Counted from the stretch's first letter, positions 45,511 through 56,924 are shown. The stretch is 64,000 nucleotides of DNA from Polytrichum commune (GCA_950295325.1 OX485805.1:17285501-17349500), one strand, 5' to 3'. Notes: generated by a model from the letters alone, not told the origin. Translations and numbers: made by a program.

Positions 45511-46845
45511 GTGTGTAGTAGACTCCACAAGTTTGGAGATGAGCATGTTTTCATGTTATAAACTCATGGGAATTGTGCATCCATGGGCACAACTCAAGTA
45601 AAGTATTTAGTCTTATTTTGGGCACTTTCAACTTCACAAACACTTTTGGTTGTTGGATCAAATTAGGAATTATCTCGTTAATTTGGCAATTGCAAATCAA
45701 GAAGATTGTTATTCAAGTTCATGATTACAGTCGAGACACAAAAAATCATAGGCTTTACAACTAAGGGACAACTAACAATTATCTTCCTCTTTAAACAATC
45801 CCCAGGTGGGGCACTCATACATGTATTTAATAACCATGTGCGACGGAAGGGTATTTATCATGGGGCTATTTATCTAAGAAATTGGAATTCTTTACACCCT
45901 ATCAGTACATATAAATCTAATTTTTTTCATTTTAGATGACCCTCTTTGTATTTATAAAGTCGCAAGTGAACTAGTTTCTAGTACCCTATGTTCCTTATAA
46001 TTTTTATATTTGACCCCATGAGTGACGAATCATAAGACTCTTGAAAGTTTGTAGTGAAAATTCAATAAACCATGTCTAGACTGAAGACATCAAACAATGT
46101 TTTTTTTCTCTACCTACTATTCCCAACCCTATTTTAGATTAAAAGAATTAGATAAATTGATGCATTATATGGTACCCTTATTTTTTTTATACACACAACT
46201 TTGTAATCGAAGAGGTGCTTCATTATATTGAAGAATTGTATAATTTTTCTCACAAATGAATAAAAAATACCCTACATTCTTTCTCACATGGTTTAATAAA
46301 ATTTCGCGAGTGCCCTACCCAGGAAATAATCGCATAGATCGTACCACTTGTGTATTGCATTATTGAACCTATAGTGGTGCCTATACTTTGAATGCATAGT
46401 CCAATCTCATCATCATACATGTCTTTCAACTGTATGTTCTTGATTACAAGGCTTTCCATAGAGCACTTAAATGTAGGCATCAATACAAGAAAATTAATTG
46501 CATAAGGCCCGCACACCTTATATAACCGTATATTAAGGATAGAGAGTGCTATAACCAACATTCCACCCAAACCCAACGTCCTAATGTAGTCCAAATCTTG
46601 CACAAAGAGTACACATTGATTGTAAAAAATGTCCACCCTCTTAACATCAAACACCTATGTTGGTTTTGCGTCATCTACCAATCAACATTTGAACCCTTGT
46701 AACTGTATAGATATATTTCAAAGTAGGCTTACTTTGTTAGTGTGTTGGAATTAAACATATCAATTGCTAACAAGAACCGATTGAAACTTTTAAGATTTTA
46801 AATTTTAAGTGTCTATGCTCAAAGCTTAAAGCAACAATTTTCAGC
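45510..46845. other. Intergenic region, no gene recognised
   Basis: AT-rich DNA. A minus frame of 134 codons (46250-46654) is open but has no recognisable domain or splice context. I do not call it a gene. Confidence 0.4.
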
Positions 46846-47505
46846 ATCGTCTTCCTGAGGGAGAGGGACACGGGGAGGTCAATGCATTGTCAAGTTGAAA
46901 ACCATGTGCGAACAAAGTTTGCTACCCCTATATTATATGCCATAGATAATTTTAGAAATTATGATATTTTTTCTATATATACATATCCATTGATAATATC
47001 TTTTGTATTCTTTTTTTAAATTTGTAGTCATCTCCATTTTTCTAGTAATTTGTTTAGTTCAATTTTGCGTCATTCTAGTTAGAAACGGTATGTTTTCTAG
47101 AAAAAACAAATTATCAATTTTGGTTATCAATTTTTACTATGTAATAAATACCATGTATATGTACTCATAGATTTTTTTTGATAAAATTTTGACCCATTTT
47201 GTTGATGCAACTTAGAAAAAATAGAATTTTTTTGTTCGCACGTGTTGTTCAACTTGACAATGGAGTGCACCCCCCGGGGAGAGGGATTATCATATACAAG
47301 CATACCTCTCATCCATCCCACATGAAAACTTGACCCCCTATAGGTTTGTTGCCAATTCGTCTCACATGACCTCAAGTACACCTGGTATTTAAAGCTAATC
47401 CCAATGTCTAATCAACTAACAAAGGAAACCTCCGGGATGCATGCTATGTGATGGCTTTTATGTGGGATGGATGAGAGGTACTCTCATATACAATACTTCC
47501 TTCTC
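46845..47505. mobile_element. MITE with TATCATATAC...CCTCTCATCCATCC termini, interrupted by a MULE-type MITE
   Basis: The right-hand part, from about 47287, has inverted ends: TATCATATACAAGCATACC and CTCATCCATCCCACAT against ATGTGGGATGGATGAG and AGGTACTCTCATATACAATA. A related copy, inverted, lies at about 59575-59790 and extends into GGGAGAAAGGGAATTATC. This shows that GGGAGAGGGATTATC at 47277 belongs to the element end and was split by the 46869-47276 insertion. Outer limits are approximate. Confidence 0.6.
46869..47276. mobile_element. Mutator-type (MULE) MITE, 408 bp, 10-bp target duplication
   Basis: Inverted ends share CATTGTCAAGTTGAA and GTGCGAACAAA over about 45 bp. GGGAGAGGGA is duplicated at 46859-46868 and 47277-47286. 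Long terminal inverted repeats with a 9-10-bp duplication are the signature of Mutator-like elements. The AT-rich interior encodes nothing. Confidence 0.75.
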
Positions 47506-47716
47506 CTCACTTACCTCAGTAGCATGGAGGTGGCAAGTCCTCCCATCAAGTAAACAAATGTCAACACTAAACAATTAACCTACAATAGTACGCCACAATA
47601 CAAAATTGCAAAAAATTGGTCTTTACAACCACTTTCACATGAAGTAAACATAGTGAAAATGGGTGAGAATTTTGTAAAGCTCTTGTCATAATTTATTAGG
47701 TGGAACACAAGTATAA

Positions 47717-48108
47717 GGGCGCCAGTTCACGCCGGGTCCCAAATCTCAAGTCCCACCCATGTTAGAAAGTCCCAACATGGAGGTAAAGTCCCAACTTTTG
47801 AGCTTCAAGAAACCATTAAAATATGGTTAATTATCATTAAAGTTGGATCATGATCAGTTCATGCCAAAAGTATTTGCCAAACCTGTGTTGAGAGTTGGGT
47901 TTAGTTGTTTGCTCGACCCAACTCTCAACACATGTCCCAAGCCTCACCTCCAAAAAACGTTGCTATGTAAACATTCATGTCATATTTGAGACTTAGAACT
48001 TGGGATCTTGTGTGAAGTGCTAAGTCTCAATTTCCATGCTCTCAACGGTTGAGATTGCACGGATTGACCCCAAGTGACTTGGAACTTGGGACCTGTGTGA
48101 ACTGGCCC
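47717..48108. mobile_element. MITE with GGGC(G/C)CAGTTCAC ends, 392 bp, TAA target duplication
   Basis: The left end, GGGCGCCAGTTCACGCCGGG, is inverted at the right end (CCTGTGTGAACTGGCCC). TAA flanks at 47714-47716 and 48109-48111. GGTCCCAA repeats next to both ends. An internal inverted pair, CTCTCAACACA / TGTGTTGAGAG-like, lies at about 47887-47935. Its termini are similar to the GGGCCACTTCACAC and GGGCCGGTTCACAC families in this window. Confidence 0.85.
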
Positions 48109-48111
48109 TAA

Positions 48112-49860
48112 CTTAAGGACAAAATTTTGTGCCTTCATGCAATGTCTTTGGTTTCAAAGCAGATTAACTTATATTCACCTGCAATTTAACACTAATGCAC
48201 CCTAATGCAACTTCATAGGATTCAATAATTCCACCTGAAGTTGACTCAAAGTTACATGTAATCATGCACAGAACTAATAGTCTTAATCACACATGCTTCT
48301 CACTGATAATCAAGAGAACATACTAAACAGATATAAGTTAAGATACATAGGTTTGAGCAGTGATTTTTTTAACGATTTTTTTTTTCTTGTTTTGTTTTGT
48401 TTTGTTTTTGTTTTTATAAATTCTGAAGAGAGCAGCAATGCCTAAAATCATTCGAGTGATCAAACCACACATGAATGACAATACATTTTTCATGTTTATA
48501 TATACATGAAAAATGTATTATCATTCTAATAACATCCAGTGATAGTGCTTTATCCCAATCTCACTTGTTTTTAGGTTGAAATCTATTTACTTACAAGCAT
48601 CCGTAAGGTGTATTTCTAACACCTTACATGACATATTCTGAGCCCCATCCAATTCAATTGCTTGATTGAATAATGTTATGAAACATTCATCCATGATATG
48701 GAATTTTAATCCAATTTATATAATCTTAGAGATTTATTGTCATAGTAAATTTTATGAAATAAAAATGAAAAATCATAGTTTGTTTCATTTTTATTTGAGA
48801 ATCGCAATTTGTCAATAGATTGACAAATTAAAATATGCTAGGACACCTTATGGTGTTGATGATATATTTGTTGGCAGGCCTCGTGATTTTTGGTAGATAT
48901 CCTAGAGGGAATAGTTATGTCAAGTCCGATTCACTACTCCCCGACCTCCATGCTTATATGTGTAATTAGTAAGGATGGGAAAATATTGTGGATTGGAAAT
49001 AATGTGAACCACACTATAATCATCCTTCAAGTTTCTCAGAATCTCATGTTTTGGTATGGGATTTGCCCTCACTCATGACATTTTATAATGTCTAAGGAGT
49101 GTTTAAGTGGTGGTTGAATCCTTGGTTTTGGTGGAATGGCAGGAGAACGTTTGACATTGGCCAAGACAACTATATACAATGAATCACAAAATTGAGTCAG
49201 TGTTTGCTCATGCCTAATATAATTTGAAATATCTGATGCATTGATGAGGATCGAGAGTAGATGATAGGTATCCAAGTGTCTACTAATGCCTCGAAATTAA
49301 AATTAAAATTTTGTAAAGGTGGTCGAGATATTTAACTTAGAAAGAGGTCTTGCATGTCTACAACTCCATTTCTTTCATATATTGTTAGTGTAGTAGAGAG
49401 TTTCAAATCAACACTAAGTGTTGTAAGTAAGTGAGAGTGACTCTTCTCCTTCTCAAGTAGTACATTGCATTTACTTCTTCCAAAATATGACAATTCTTAT
49501 GAAAAACATAATGATGGAGTATCATTGCTACAAAAGGGATGGAGTACATGAAAAGTAGTGAAATGACTTGCTATTAGTCAATCAAGTGTTGGGAGCAGTG
49601 ATCGGTGAGATTTTGGGCATAATTGGTTGAGATCCTAGTGTTTGCAAGTTACAAGTTACCAGTTACATGTTGACATCCTTCGGTTTTCCTTTATTAATTT
49701 GGGGTGTATTCTATAAATTCCTCTAAAATGATCAGTAATTTTCCTACAGTCTTGAACTTCAACCGGTTATTTCTCAAACTCAACCAATTCATCTGCAACT
49801 AACTGCCGGTTCTCCCCGATCATAGGTTGGGAGAATCCGAAAGAAGTGCATTCATGATGC
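48112..49860. other. Intergenic region with a strong hairpin, no gene seen
   Basis: Apart from the palindrome at 48480-48519 and a (TTTTG)n tract near 48385-48410, I see only AT-rich DNA with short meaningless frames. Confidence 0.4.
48480..48519. repeat. Perfect 16-bp stem hairpin
   Basis: AATACATTTTTCATGT (48480-48495) is followed, after an 8-base TTATATAT loop, by its exact complement (48504-48519). Pairing continues outward with one mismatch. It could be the tip of a palindromic MITE. I see no function. Confidence 0.85.
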
Positions 49861-49866
49861 TAAATT

Positions 49867-50460
49867 ATGTGTAGGCGTAAGACCAAGAGTGATTTCATAC
49901 CATTCGAGGATAGCACGTGTGAGAGCGGCAACAATTGGAGGATTTAGTACTACCACTAAGGTATGCAAACTAGTAGCTAGTAGGCATGAATTTGCCAACG
50001 AGTTTAATGCTAAGACAATGCGACGAGCATTGAATTCGGTTGCCTTGAAGGCTTGTGCAAAGAATATTCAAGTTAGAAGGTAGAATGAATCAATGTGTCT
50101 ATTGTGAGATATTGGAGACCAATATCTATTGCACTTTTTAAAAGTATGACATAAATGCTTCAACATGACAATGATTCTAAACATACAACAAAAACAATAA
50201 AAGAGTGGTTATCTAAACAACCTCTAATGTTTTAAAGCGGCTTGCTCGATCGCCTAGCTAAACCCTATAGAGCACCTATGAGCAACATGAAAAAAAACTT
50301 AATCGTTATCCAACACTTCCGAAGGATCTTATGGAATTATGATAGTGTGTGTTTGGGACTTTGAATTCTATCACTTCCATAGAGTGTGAGAAGCTCTACG
50401 AGAGCATGCGATGAAAGTTTGTGGGCAATTATTTATGCAAAGGGGCAAGTGGACTAAGTT
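49867..50460 (+). pseudogene. Tc1-like (DD34E) transposase remnant with internal deletion
   Basis: The N-terminal part reads PRVISYHSRIARVRAATIGG and KTMRRALNSVALKACAK, resembling the bipartite helix-turn-helix region of Tc1 transposases. After a gap the catalytic end follows: LQHDNDSKHTTKTIKEWLSK (second Asp block, normally QDNdpkH), NPIEHL (the Glu block), KKNLNRYPTLPKDLMEL and SIECEKLYESM. The first catalytic Asp region is deleted and several stops and frameshifts occur. It is a different family from the mariner-like remnant around 11 kb and 27 kb. Terminal repeats were not found. Confidence 0.75.
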
Positions 50461-51420
50461 TTGAATATGTATGGACTCACAAGTCCAAAATGAATTCGGT
50501 GAGGAGCTTTTGTGTGCTTTCATACATTATATGCATTTTTTTTCAATTCTTGTGTGAATAATCAATTTAATGTCTACTATCTAAAGTGATTTTATGTTAA
50601 TTAATCATTCACCTCATGGTCATTAGTAGGTTTTGGACCAATGAGTAATTTGTAGCCCAATCATTGTTTTGTGACCAATAGTAATTTACTGGTTTACTAA
50701 ACAATAATGAATGATTTTACTATATTAATAACTGATTTTATTGGGGTAAGATTATAGTAACTAATGTAACTTTTTGTTAGGGTTAGGTTTGGGGTATTGC
50801 TACATAAGTCAAGGAAAAGGACTTTGGAGATGTTAATTGTTAGTAATAGTTTCTCGAGCTAGTAGTTTGTGTTAGTTCAAGTAGTCTCATATTTGAGTAG
50901 TAAAGTCATGCTCTTAGCTTTTCGTAGTGAAGATGTTAGAGGATACTTGTGAGGGAGGATCTTATATCCTTGTTAAAGGTTTTGAGTTGCATATGGAAGT
51001 AAAGGTTTGATGAAACCAAATTTGAGGCATTCTCGTAGTGACTGACTGATGGTTGATGCTTAGGCTTGACAAACTCTCTTGTTGAATTATTATGCGGGTG
51101 TATAGGTTAGATTGATTCGGTTATGCCACATGGTAGTCAAAGAAGATGTCTAACTAGTGTTGCAAGAAATTAGAGCTAGGGATGTAGATCTAGGCCAAAA
51201 TATAACAAATCCAAGACCAATGACATTTAGGATGGGTTAAGACTAGGCATATCTTAAGGAACAAGAGCACCTCATAGCATGTCATATAGGAAAAACATGG
51301 ATGAAGAAAAGAGGTTATTGGTTAGGTGTAGTTTAGATCACAAGACGAAGTTGCGGATCTTGGTAGATCAAGTTGGGATATGCCATGACATCGGGACAAC
51401 ATGTTGATTTTGACGAGGAC
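50460..51420. other. Intergenic region, no gene recognised
   Basis: Low-complexity AT-rich DNA with repeated TAGTAATTTACTGG-like strings around 50640-50760. Nothing else is supported. Confidence 0.4.
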
Positions 51421-51422
51421 TA

Positions 51423-53725
51423 AGGTAGAGGGTGCTTAAACCAACACTTTAAGCTATTGCACATATGTGAGCCATAAACCTCCACCCTTGTGCGTTGTAG
51501 TTCAAGTGAAGGCCCATGGCCCACATCAACTATAATGACTCGACTTCACTGTTGGACACTTGAAATACAATAGTTTTTTATCCATGTTGGTATTAGAGTA
51601 AAGCGGCATTGAGCATTCACCCATGCTTTCTCCACTTACAAGTGTCAATAAACACCATACTCACATGGTTCCCTAATCCTACACTAAGCAAATCACTAAC
51701 CCCCTACCTTAGTAAAATATTATTATTAATCTTTCCCCCCCTTCATATGCTACTGCTGCACCAACAGACCAGCCTTCGGTTGCATATCCCTGCTCCTAGG
51801 CCACAACTGCCTCCTTCCAGGTATCGGCTTACCCCCACAGCCACCCAGGCCAACACCCACAGCCAACCCCTTAGATCCAGCTGCCTTGTTCTGCCCCTGC
51901 TAGATGGTGGCACTCCCAGGTGCAGTCGTCTGCAAGCTGTAAGCCCAACATTCCAGCCAAGCTGCCTGATGCCTTCCCTTCCACCGGCAGTTGCTACTCA
52001 ACCTTGCTCGCTATCCCATAAACCCTCAGTGCTTAACTCAGCTACCTAATGCCACAACATTAACGGCCAACCTGCTCCTGAATCCTGCTTCCCACCAATC
52101 ATGTTTGCACTCTGGAAACTCCTCTGCAACCATTACCCGCTTTTCAAGCAAAATTTGATAGCTTCACCCAATTCCAGAGGTGGCTCTGGACACTTCCACT
52201 TGCTGAAGGAACAACTTTTACACAACCGCACAATTGATGCTCCTTAGCTTCATTCCGACTTCGGGTTGTGTGAATTGATTAAGAAACCGATTTTGTTTTG
52301 GCCCTTGACTACTTTCCTAGGTTGTGAACTGAGCATTCAACATCAAATTCCAAATTACATCACCCACATTACCCTCTCCAAGATCGTCTGCCCTTGGCAA
52401 TGTGGACAAGACTTGATCTCCCCTAGCTAGCTGCCGCTGCCACCTTGTTTCAACCAGCAACCTCGGAGGCAACTCTGCTCCAGAGCTCCCCAATTTCGGT
52501 CACAGGTTTTGCCTAGCCTTCACGCCGTCCTCACCAATGCCCACAGTTGCTACTAGCGCCTCTTACTTGGAGTCAGCCACCATTAACTACCCAACCTTCA
52601 CCCAGGAGAGCAAATGCACCACATTCCAACAGCCTCTCGCCCTCCCAGCTCCTGGTCCTCGTCCTCCAAGCAACACCGAGAGAGTCCCCCCTCTCGGGAG
52701 CGGCCGCTTCAACCACCTTGCACGTCCGTCAACCTAGAAATCTCTAGGGCAATCATGCCCTCCCCTAATTTGGACAGTAATCGGTCCCAATCCAAGCAAA
52801 AAGGCTCGGCCTTCCTCACTCTCGTTCCCCCACCTTTAATTAACTAACATCACCCTTAAACTTAACCCTTCTTACCCCTCACACGCTTAACAACCCACAT
52901 CCTAGCCCTTAATTTCAATTTGGATCTAAACTAAAGAACATAACCCTTTTTTAATGTTTTTGATTGTTTAATGCAATAACGAAATCTAAGTCTAATGATT
53001 TTAGAGATTAAGAACACATGTGGGCACAGAATTGGGCTCACAACATACATATGGCTACATGGTTGATATTAAATTAAATATTCATATTAGCCTTTGTTCT
53101 AAACATAGGCATAAAATAATGATATTTTTAGCCTCGAGTAGATATTTGATGAATATTCAAAGTAAAAGCCACTAGCTTTCTTAAACCAATTATATAGGCC
53201 CCGTGTATGACGACCTTGGATATGATGAGGACCCCCACCTTCATTGTCTAGAACCAACATAACATAGTTGGGTACTAGACCCAAGCTAGATCAAAGACCA
53301 ACTAGTAATGATGTGCAAAGCCACATGGCCACCTCCATGATCCCACCTAATTCGCTTGCATAACCATCACCTTGCATCTTGGGTACCAACCCCCTTTGTG
53401 CTTTGTGGGCCTACCTTCATGACATCGTGGATAGAATGGCTCTACCCCCCTGCAATGTATAGAATAGCTAGAATAGGCATTGACAAGCCACCCTGAACCC
53501 ACCTTGGACCAACCCGAGATAGAGTGGAGCCCGTTACTTACCCTACATGAAGGTAGTGGAGGTCGCTATGAGGTGGCGCCACTAATGGCACCTTAAAGCG
53601 TCACTATGTTGGCCCATACACTCATACACCATGGGAAGTGGTTCAAGGTAGTAGAGTGTTGGTGATTGGGAGGCGTTTATAGGTGTTGGTTTTGGGTGGG
53701 GTGTTGGTTTTAGCACCCTCTACCT
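51423..53725 (-). mobile_element. TIR element 'AGGTAGAGGGTGCT', second copy, interrupted by a solo LTR
   Basis: Ends AGGTAGAGGGTGCTTAAACC and inverted GGTTTTAGCACCCTCTACCT, flanked by TA at 51421-51422 and 53726-53727. Without the solo LTR and its 5-bp duplication the element is 721 bp, matching the 730-bp copy at 37011-37740 in inverted orientation. Confidence 0.85.
51466..53042. mobile_element. Solo LTR, 1577 bp, 5-bp target duplication ACATA
   Basis: Starts TGTGAGCCATAAACCTCC and ends GAATTGGGCTCACA, flanked by ACATA at 51461-51465 and 53043-53047. The empty site can be read from the 37011 copy (GCACATAC...). Termini are homologous to the solo LTR at 15279-17728. The C-rich interior gives open frames rich in Pro, Ser and Leu (51609-52847), which I regard as composition artefacts. 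No retroelement domain is present. Confidence 0.85.
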
Positions 53726-53729
53726 TAGT

Positions 53730-54376
53730 CACGTTTCGAGAAACTAGCAACTTGGTGTGAGTGGGAAGGAGGCCATGACCATAGTTTAGAAGGAGATCAT
53801 CGTGACCAAGACATTGGGAATGAGAACCAACGTTGACAACCATTGTAAAAACGGACCTTTTCTCAAACTTTCAAGAGCATCATTCTAGGTGCCTTCAAAA
53901 GTTTCCCATGAAATTCCTTTTTATATAGCCGTGGTTTGGCAAAAGTAAAACGCCCGCTCTTCATTCCACCAAAACGCATTTTTCCGACACATGTGGAACA
54001 CTCCTTTTAACATGATTTAAGTACCAAGATTGGGGACAAATCCCCATCCCAAAAGAGGAGTTTTCAAGAGACTTTAAAGATAACTCTATTACATATACTC
54101 TATCAAAAACTCAAAATCAAAACCTTGACAAGTATTCACTCTTCAATGCAAGACTTCATTGCTATGGAGCACCGTAAATAACATTTTTCCATCCCATAAA
54201 TGACATAGTCCCACTTGAACTGGGCACCTCATACACGGAACACAATGATTCTAAAAGTCCAAAAGTGGAATGGCCCACATAAAATATTGACAGTGGATAA
54301 ATATTTCATTCAAAGCTGGAACAAATTCCGGCCATCATAGTATCTAATTTTCAGTACTTTTCGGTAAGGTAACTTA
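53730..54376. other. Intergenic region, no gene recognised
   Basis: No reading frame or repeat termini that I recognise lie between the two elements on either side. Confidence 0.4.
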
Positions 54377-54436
54377 GGGCCGGTTCACACTATGCCCAAG
54401 TCGAGAGGAGAAGCGTCACTTTTCTGGACCAAACTA

Positions 54437-56019
54437 CAGTCTAACCTTGATAATGTCACCCTTGTTAATAGAACACCTTGATATTGTCACCTAAAAGTTT
54501 GAAACCGATTTTCATAGTGTAAAACTCCCTCGCTATTATCCCTATCACCCTTGGTAATGTCACTATTTTTTTCCAAAATCCGTAGTGTAAATGTGATAAT
54601 ACCAAGTATGGATGGATTGTATGTGATGGTTGGATGGATAGATTGTAGTAGCCGAAAGGGTCATGTGCCGCCCTTGTGATAAATGCAGTGCTATTCTTGG
54701 AACTTGATTGTGCACTAATATCTCAGGGAAGAAGCGATTAAAGCTTGTTTTCATTCACAAATTAGCGCGTCCCAAATGCTTTCCTCGGAATTTTGATCCA
54801 AATAGTACAGTACACTATTATTCTAACAATTCAACCTTGATGAATGGTGATGTTTTTACACATTGGGTGAAGAGTGAGAACCGAAGAATGGCATTGAAAG
54901 ACAAAAAGATTTGCATTATTATGGATAATGCAGGAAGCCATGATATTCATGGTGAGGTCAAGAAAGTTGTAGATGGGTTTAATGTTTTTGTACTCTCCCA
55001 TATCACTATCTTGTTCCTTCCACCAAATGTGACTTCAGTTGTTCAGCCTTTGGATCAAGGAGTGATTGCAGCATTCAAAATGTGCTATAAGCGCAAGCTT
55101 GTTGCCTAGACTTTGCAACAAATTGATAACAACTCAAATGAAGATTTGGGGAAACTGAATGTTGATCTATTTCAAGCTATGCTATGGTGTGTGGCGGCAT
55201 GGCATGAATTAGATGATCAAACCATTAGAAATTGTTGGAGAAAGTCCGCCATATTGCCTACAGAGTGGAATGCATATATCAACAATTTTGATGAACGTAT
55301 GAAGTCCAAAATGGAGGAAGCAGCTTTGGAATTGGGCAATCTCATCGCCACATTGAATTTGGGTTTGGATGTCGAAGGCAAGCTTGTAGAAAAGCTTTGT
55401 CCTTTGGAGTACATAAACATGGAAGGTGAAGATGATTTTGAGGTGGAATATTCTACTGAGGAGCTTGTGCAATTAGTACAAGATGGCGAACATGTTCTTG
55501 ATTCCATGGAAGTAGACCCATTGATTGTTGATAGCATTAATGATGAGTCTAAAGTAGTGAAGCTAAGCGATGCACAAAAATATGCTAAAGATGTTATGAA
55601 TTTTATGGCTAGCCAAGGTTCTCAGATTTTCAACACTCTGGAGTTGTTAGGAATGGAAAAAAATCCATGACAAACTCATTAGAATTGGTGTTGCACATTT
55701 AACGTCAACAAAACAATGTGACATTAGAAGCTTCTATGTCTCTAGTGAGAGGTCTTTACTTGATCTCAATGACACATTATGATGTGCTCTTGTTGTTATT
55801 CACAATTTTGAATTAGATTTTACATTCAAAAACATTGAAGTCTCGTATTTGTTATTTTCTTTTTTACATTGTAATTTTATTTTGATTTTCTACCTATTTT
55901 TTTAATAATATCACATTATGCACAAATCTTCAAAATGTGACATTATCAAATATGTCACACCTTGTTTATATCACTCTTTTTGGTTAAACGGATGGTGTGA
56001 CATTATCAAGGTTAGACTG
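54437..56019 (+). mobile_element. pogo/Tigger-type element, copy 2 (1583 bp)
   Basis: Perfect ends CAGTCTAACCTTGATAATG plus TCAC in inverted orientation; TA flanks at 54435-54436 and 56020-56021. Highly similar to copy 1 throughout, except that 135 bp of copy 1 (38178-38312) are replaced by 65 bp of unrelated sequence (54646-54710). Confidence 0.92.
54708..55787 (+). pseudogene. Tigger-type transposase, copy 2: first Asp block lost, amber codon, C-terminal frameshift
   Basis: It resumes at CTNISGKKRLKLVFIHKLAR and keeps CIIMDNAGSH (second Asp) and the PPNVTSVVQPLDQGVI block (third Asp). The DETGLYYR block with the first Asp is missing because of the filler at 54646-54710. The same in-frame TAG as in copy 1 occurs after KRKLVA (55107-55109), and the frame then continues. 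One extra A in a run near 55656-55663 shifts the frame after LLGMEK, so the last 40 or so codons are lost. Non-functional. Confidence 0.92.
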
Positions 56020-56427
56020 TATGTCTAGAGGAGAAGCCTTTGGGCTGAAAAAATAAATTAAAATAATCCGTTGTCAGATTTTGAATATTTTAATGAAAAA
56101 AAAATTCGGCCTCTCGACGGAAGTTTGGGACCCAAACTTTGCTAGAGAGGCCGAACTCTTGGCGCCATAACTTCTTAAAAGTGTTGCCACCTAGGCTCTT
56201 TTGGAGGCGACGTCCTTTGGACTTCGGCCTCTAGTGTGAAGGCCGAGAGGACGGACTTTGAACATTTCTGCATTTTCATTGGTCCAAACGCTTCTCCTCT
56301 CGAAGTTTGGCCATAGTGTGAACCGGCCCTTAGTAGCTGGCACCGTGCCCATGAAGAGCCCCAAAACTTCATTTTTCTTCCCTTCACTTCCCTCCCCAAC
56401 CCATAACCATCATGAATACCCAAGTAA

Positions 56428-56924
56428 GGGCCACTTCACACATGAGCCAAGAGCCGTGACCATGAAATTGTGAGAGCCCAAAAGAGCATCCAAAGGCCAT
56501 CCCAAGACACCTCCAAAATCATGTAGTGTGGTCACGGATCCTCAAGTGTAGCCTGAAGCCATACATGACCGGGCCCTCAACCAAATGCTATTTCAATGAA
56601 TTTCTATTCATGCGAGTCCTCACACATGATAAGATAGAATAAATCAATGGTTGTGAGCGTTTGAAGTGCCATAGTCTCCCGGTTTTGGGTTAGGCCTATC
56701 TCCAAGAGGTGGTTTTTGAAAATAATCCAAGTGACCATGAAACATGATCCATTTGATGCTATGTAGAAATCCATGTAGACTTTACATCCATTTTGCATTC
56801 ACTTGCTCCGTTGGTCCCTCAAGCGTAGTGTGAAGTGAACTTGGACCGGCCCCGCCTTTTCCACCAATGAGAGTGCTTGAAGTGTATTGGTCACAGGCTC
56901 ACAATCTCGTGTGTGAAGTGGCCC
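56428..56924 (-). mobile_element. MITE of the GGGCCACTTCACAC family, 497 bp
   Basis: Ends GGGCCACTTCACACATGAG and inverted CTCGTGTGTGAAGTGGCCC. Neighbouring trinucleotides are TAA and TTA, so the original duplication has one change. The interior is the reverse complement of 42076-42564 with few differences. Confidence 0.85.

Larger units (their letters stand above)
54377..56329. mobile_element. MITE with GGGCCGGTTCACACTATG ends, TTA target duplication, interrupted by Tigger copy 2
   Basis: The left end, GGGCCGGTTCACACTATG, and the inverted right end are followed by further matching blocks (CGAGAGGAGAAGCG, TGGACCAA), giving terminal repeats of about 45 bp. TTA lies at 54374-54376 and 56330-56332. 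Removing the Tigger element and one TA leaves about 370 bp. The interior contains further inverted GGCCTCTCG/CGAGAGGCC-like stretches. Confidence 0.85.

Noticed and set aside
46250-46654. 134-codon minus frame
   Set aside because: No recognisable domain, no start or splice context, and the surrounding DNA is decayed repeat-like sequence.
51609-52847. Pro/Ser-rich frames suggesting a gene captured in a transposon
   Set aside because: The interval is bounded by TG...CA termini with ACATA duplication and shares ends with another LTR. No known domain is present.
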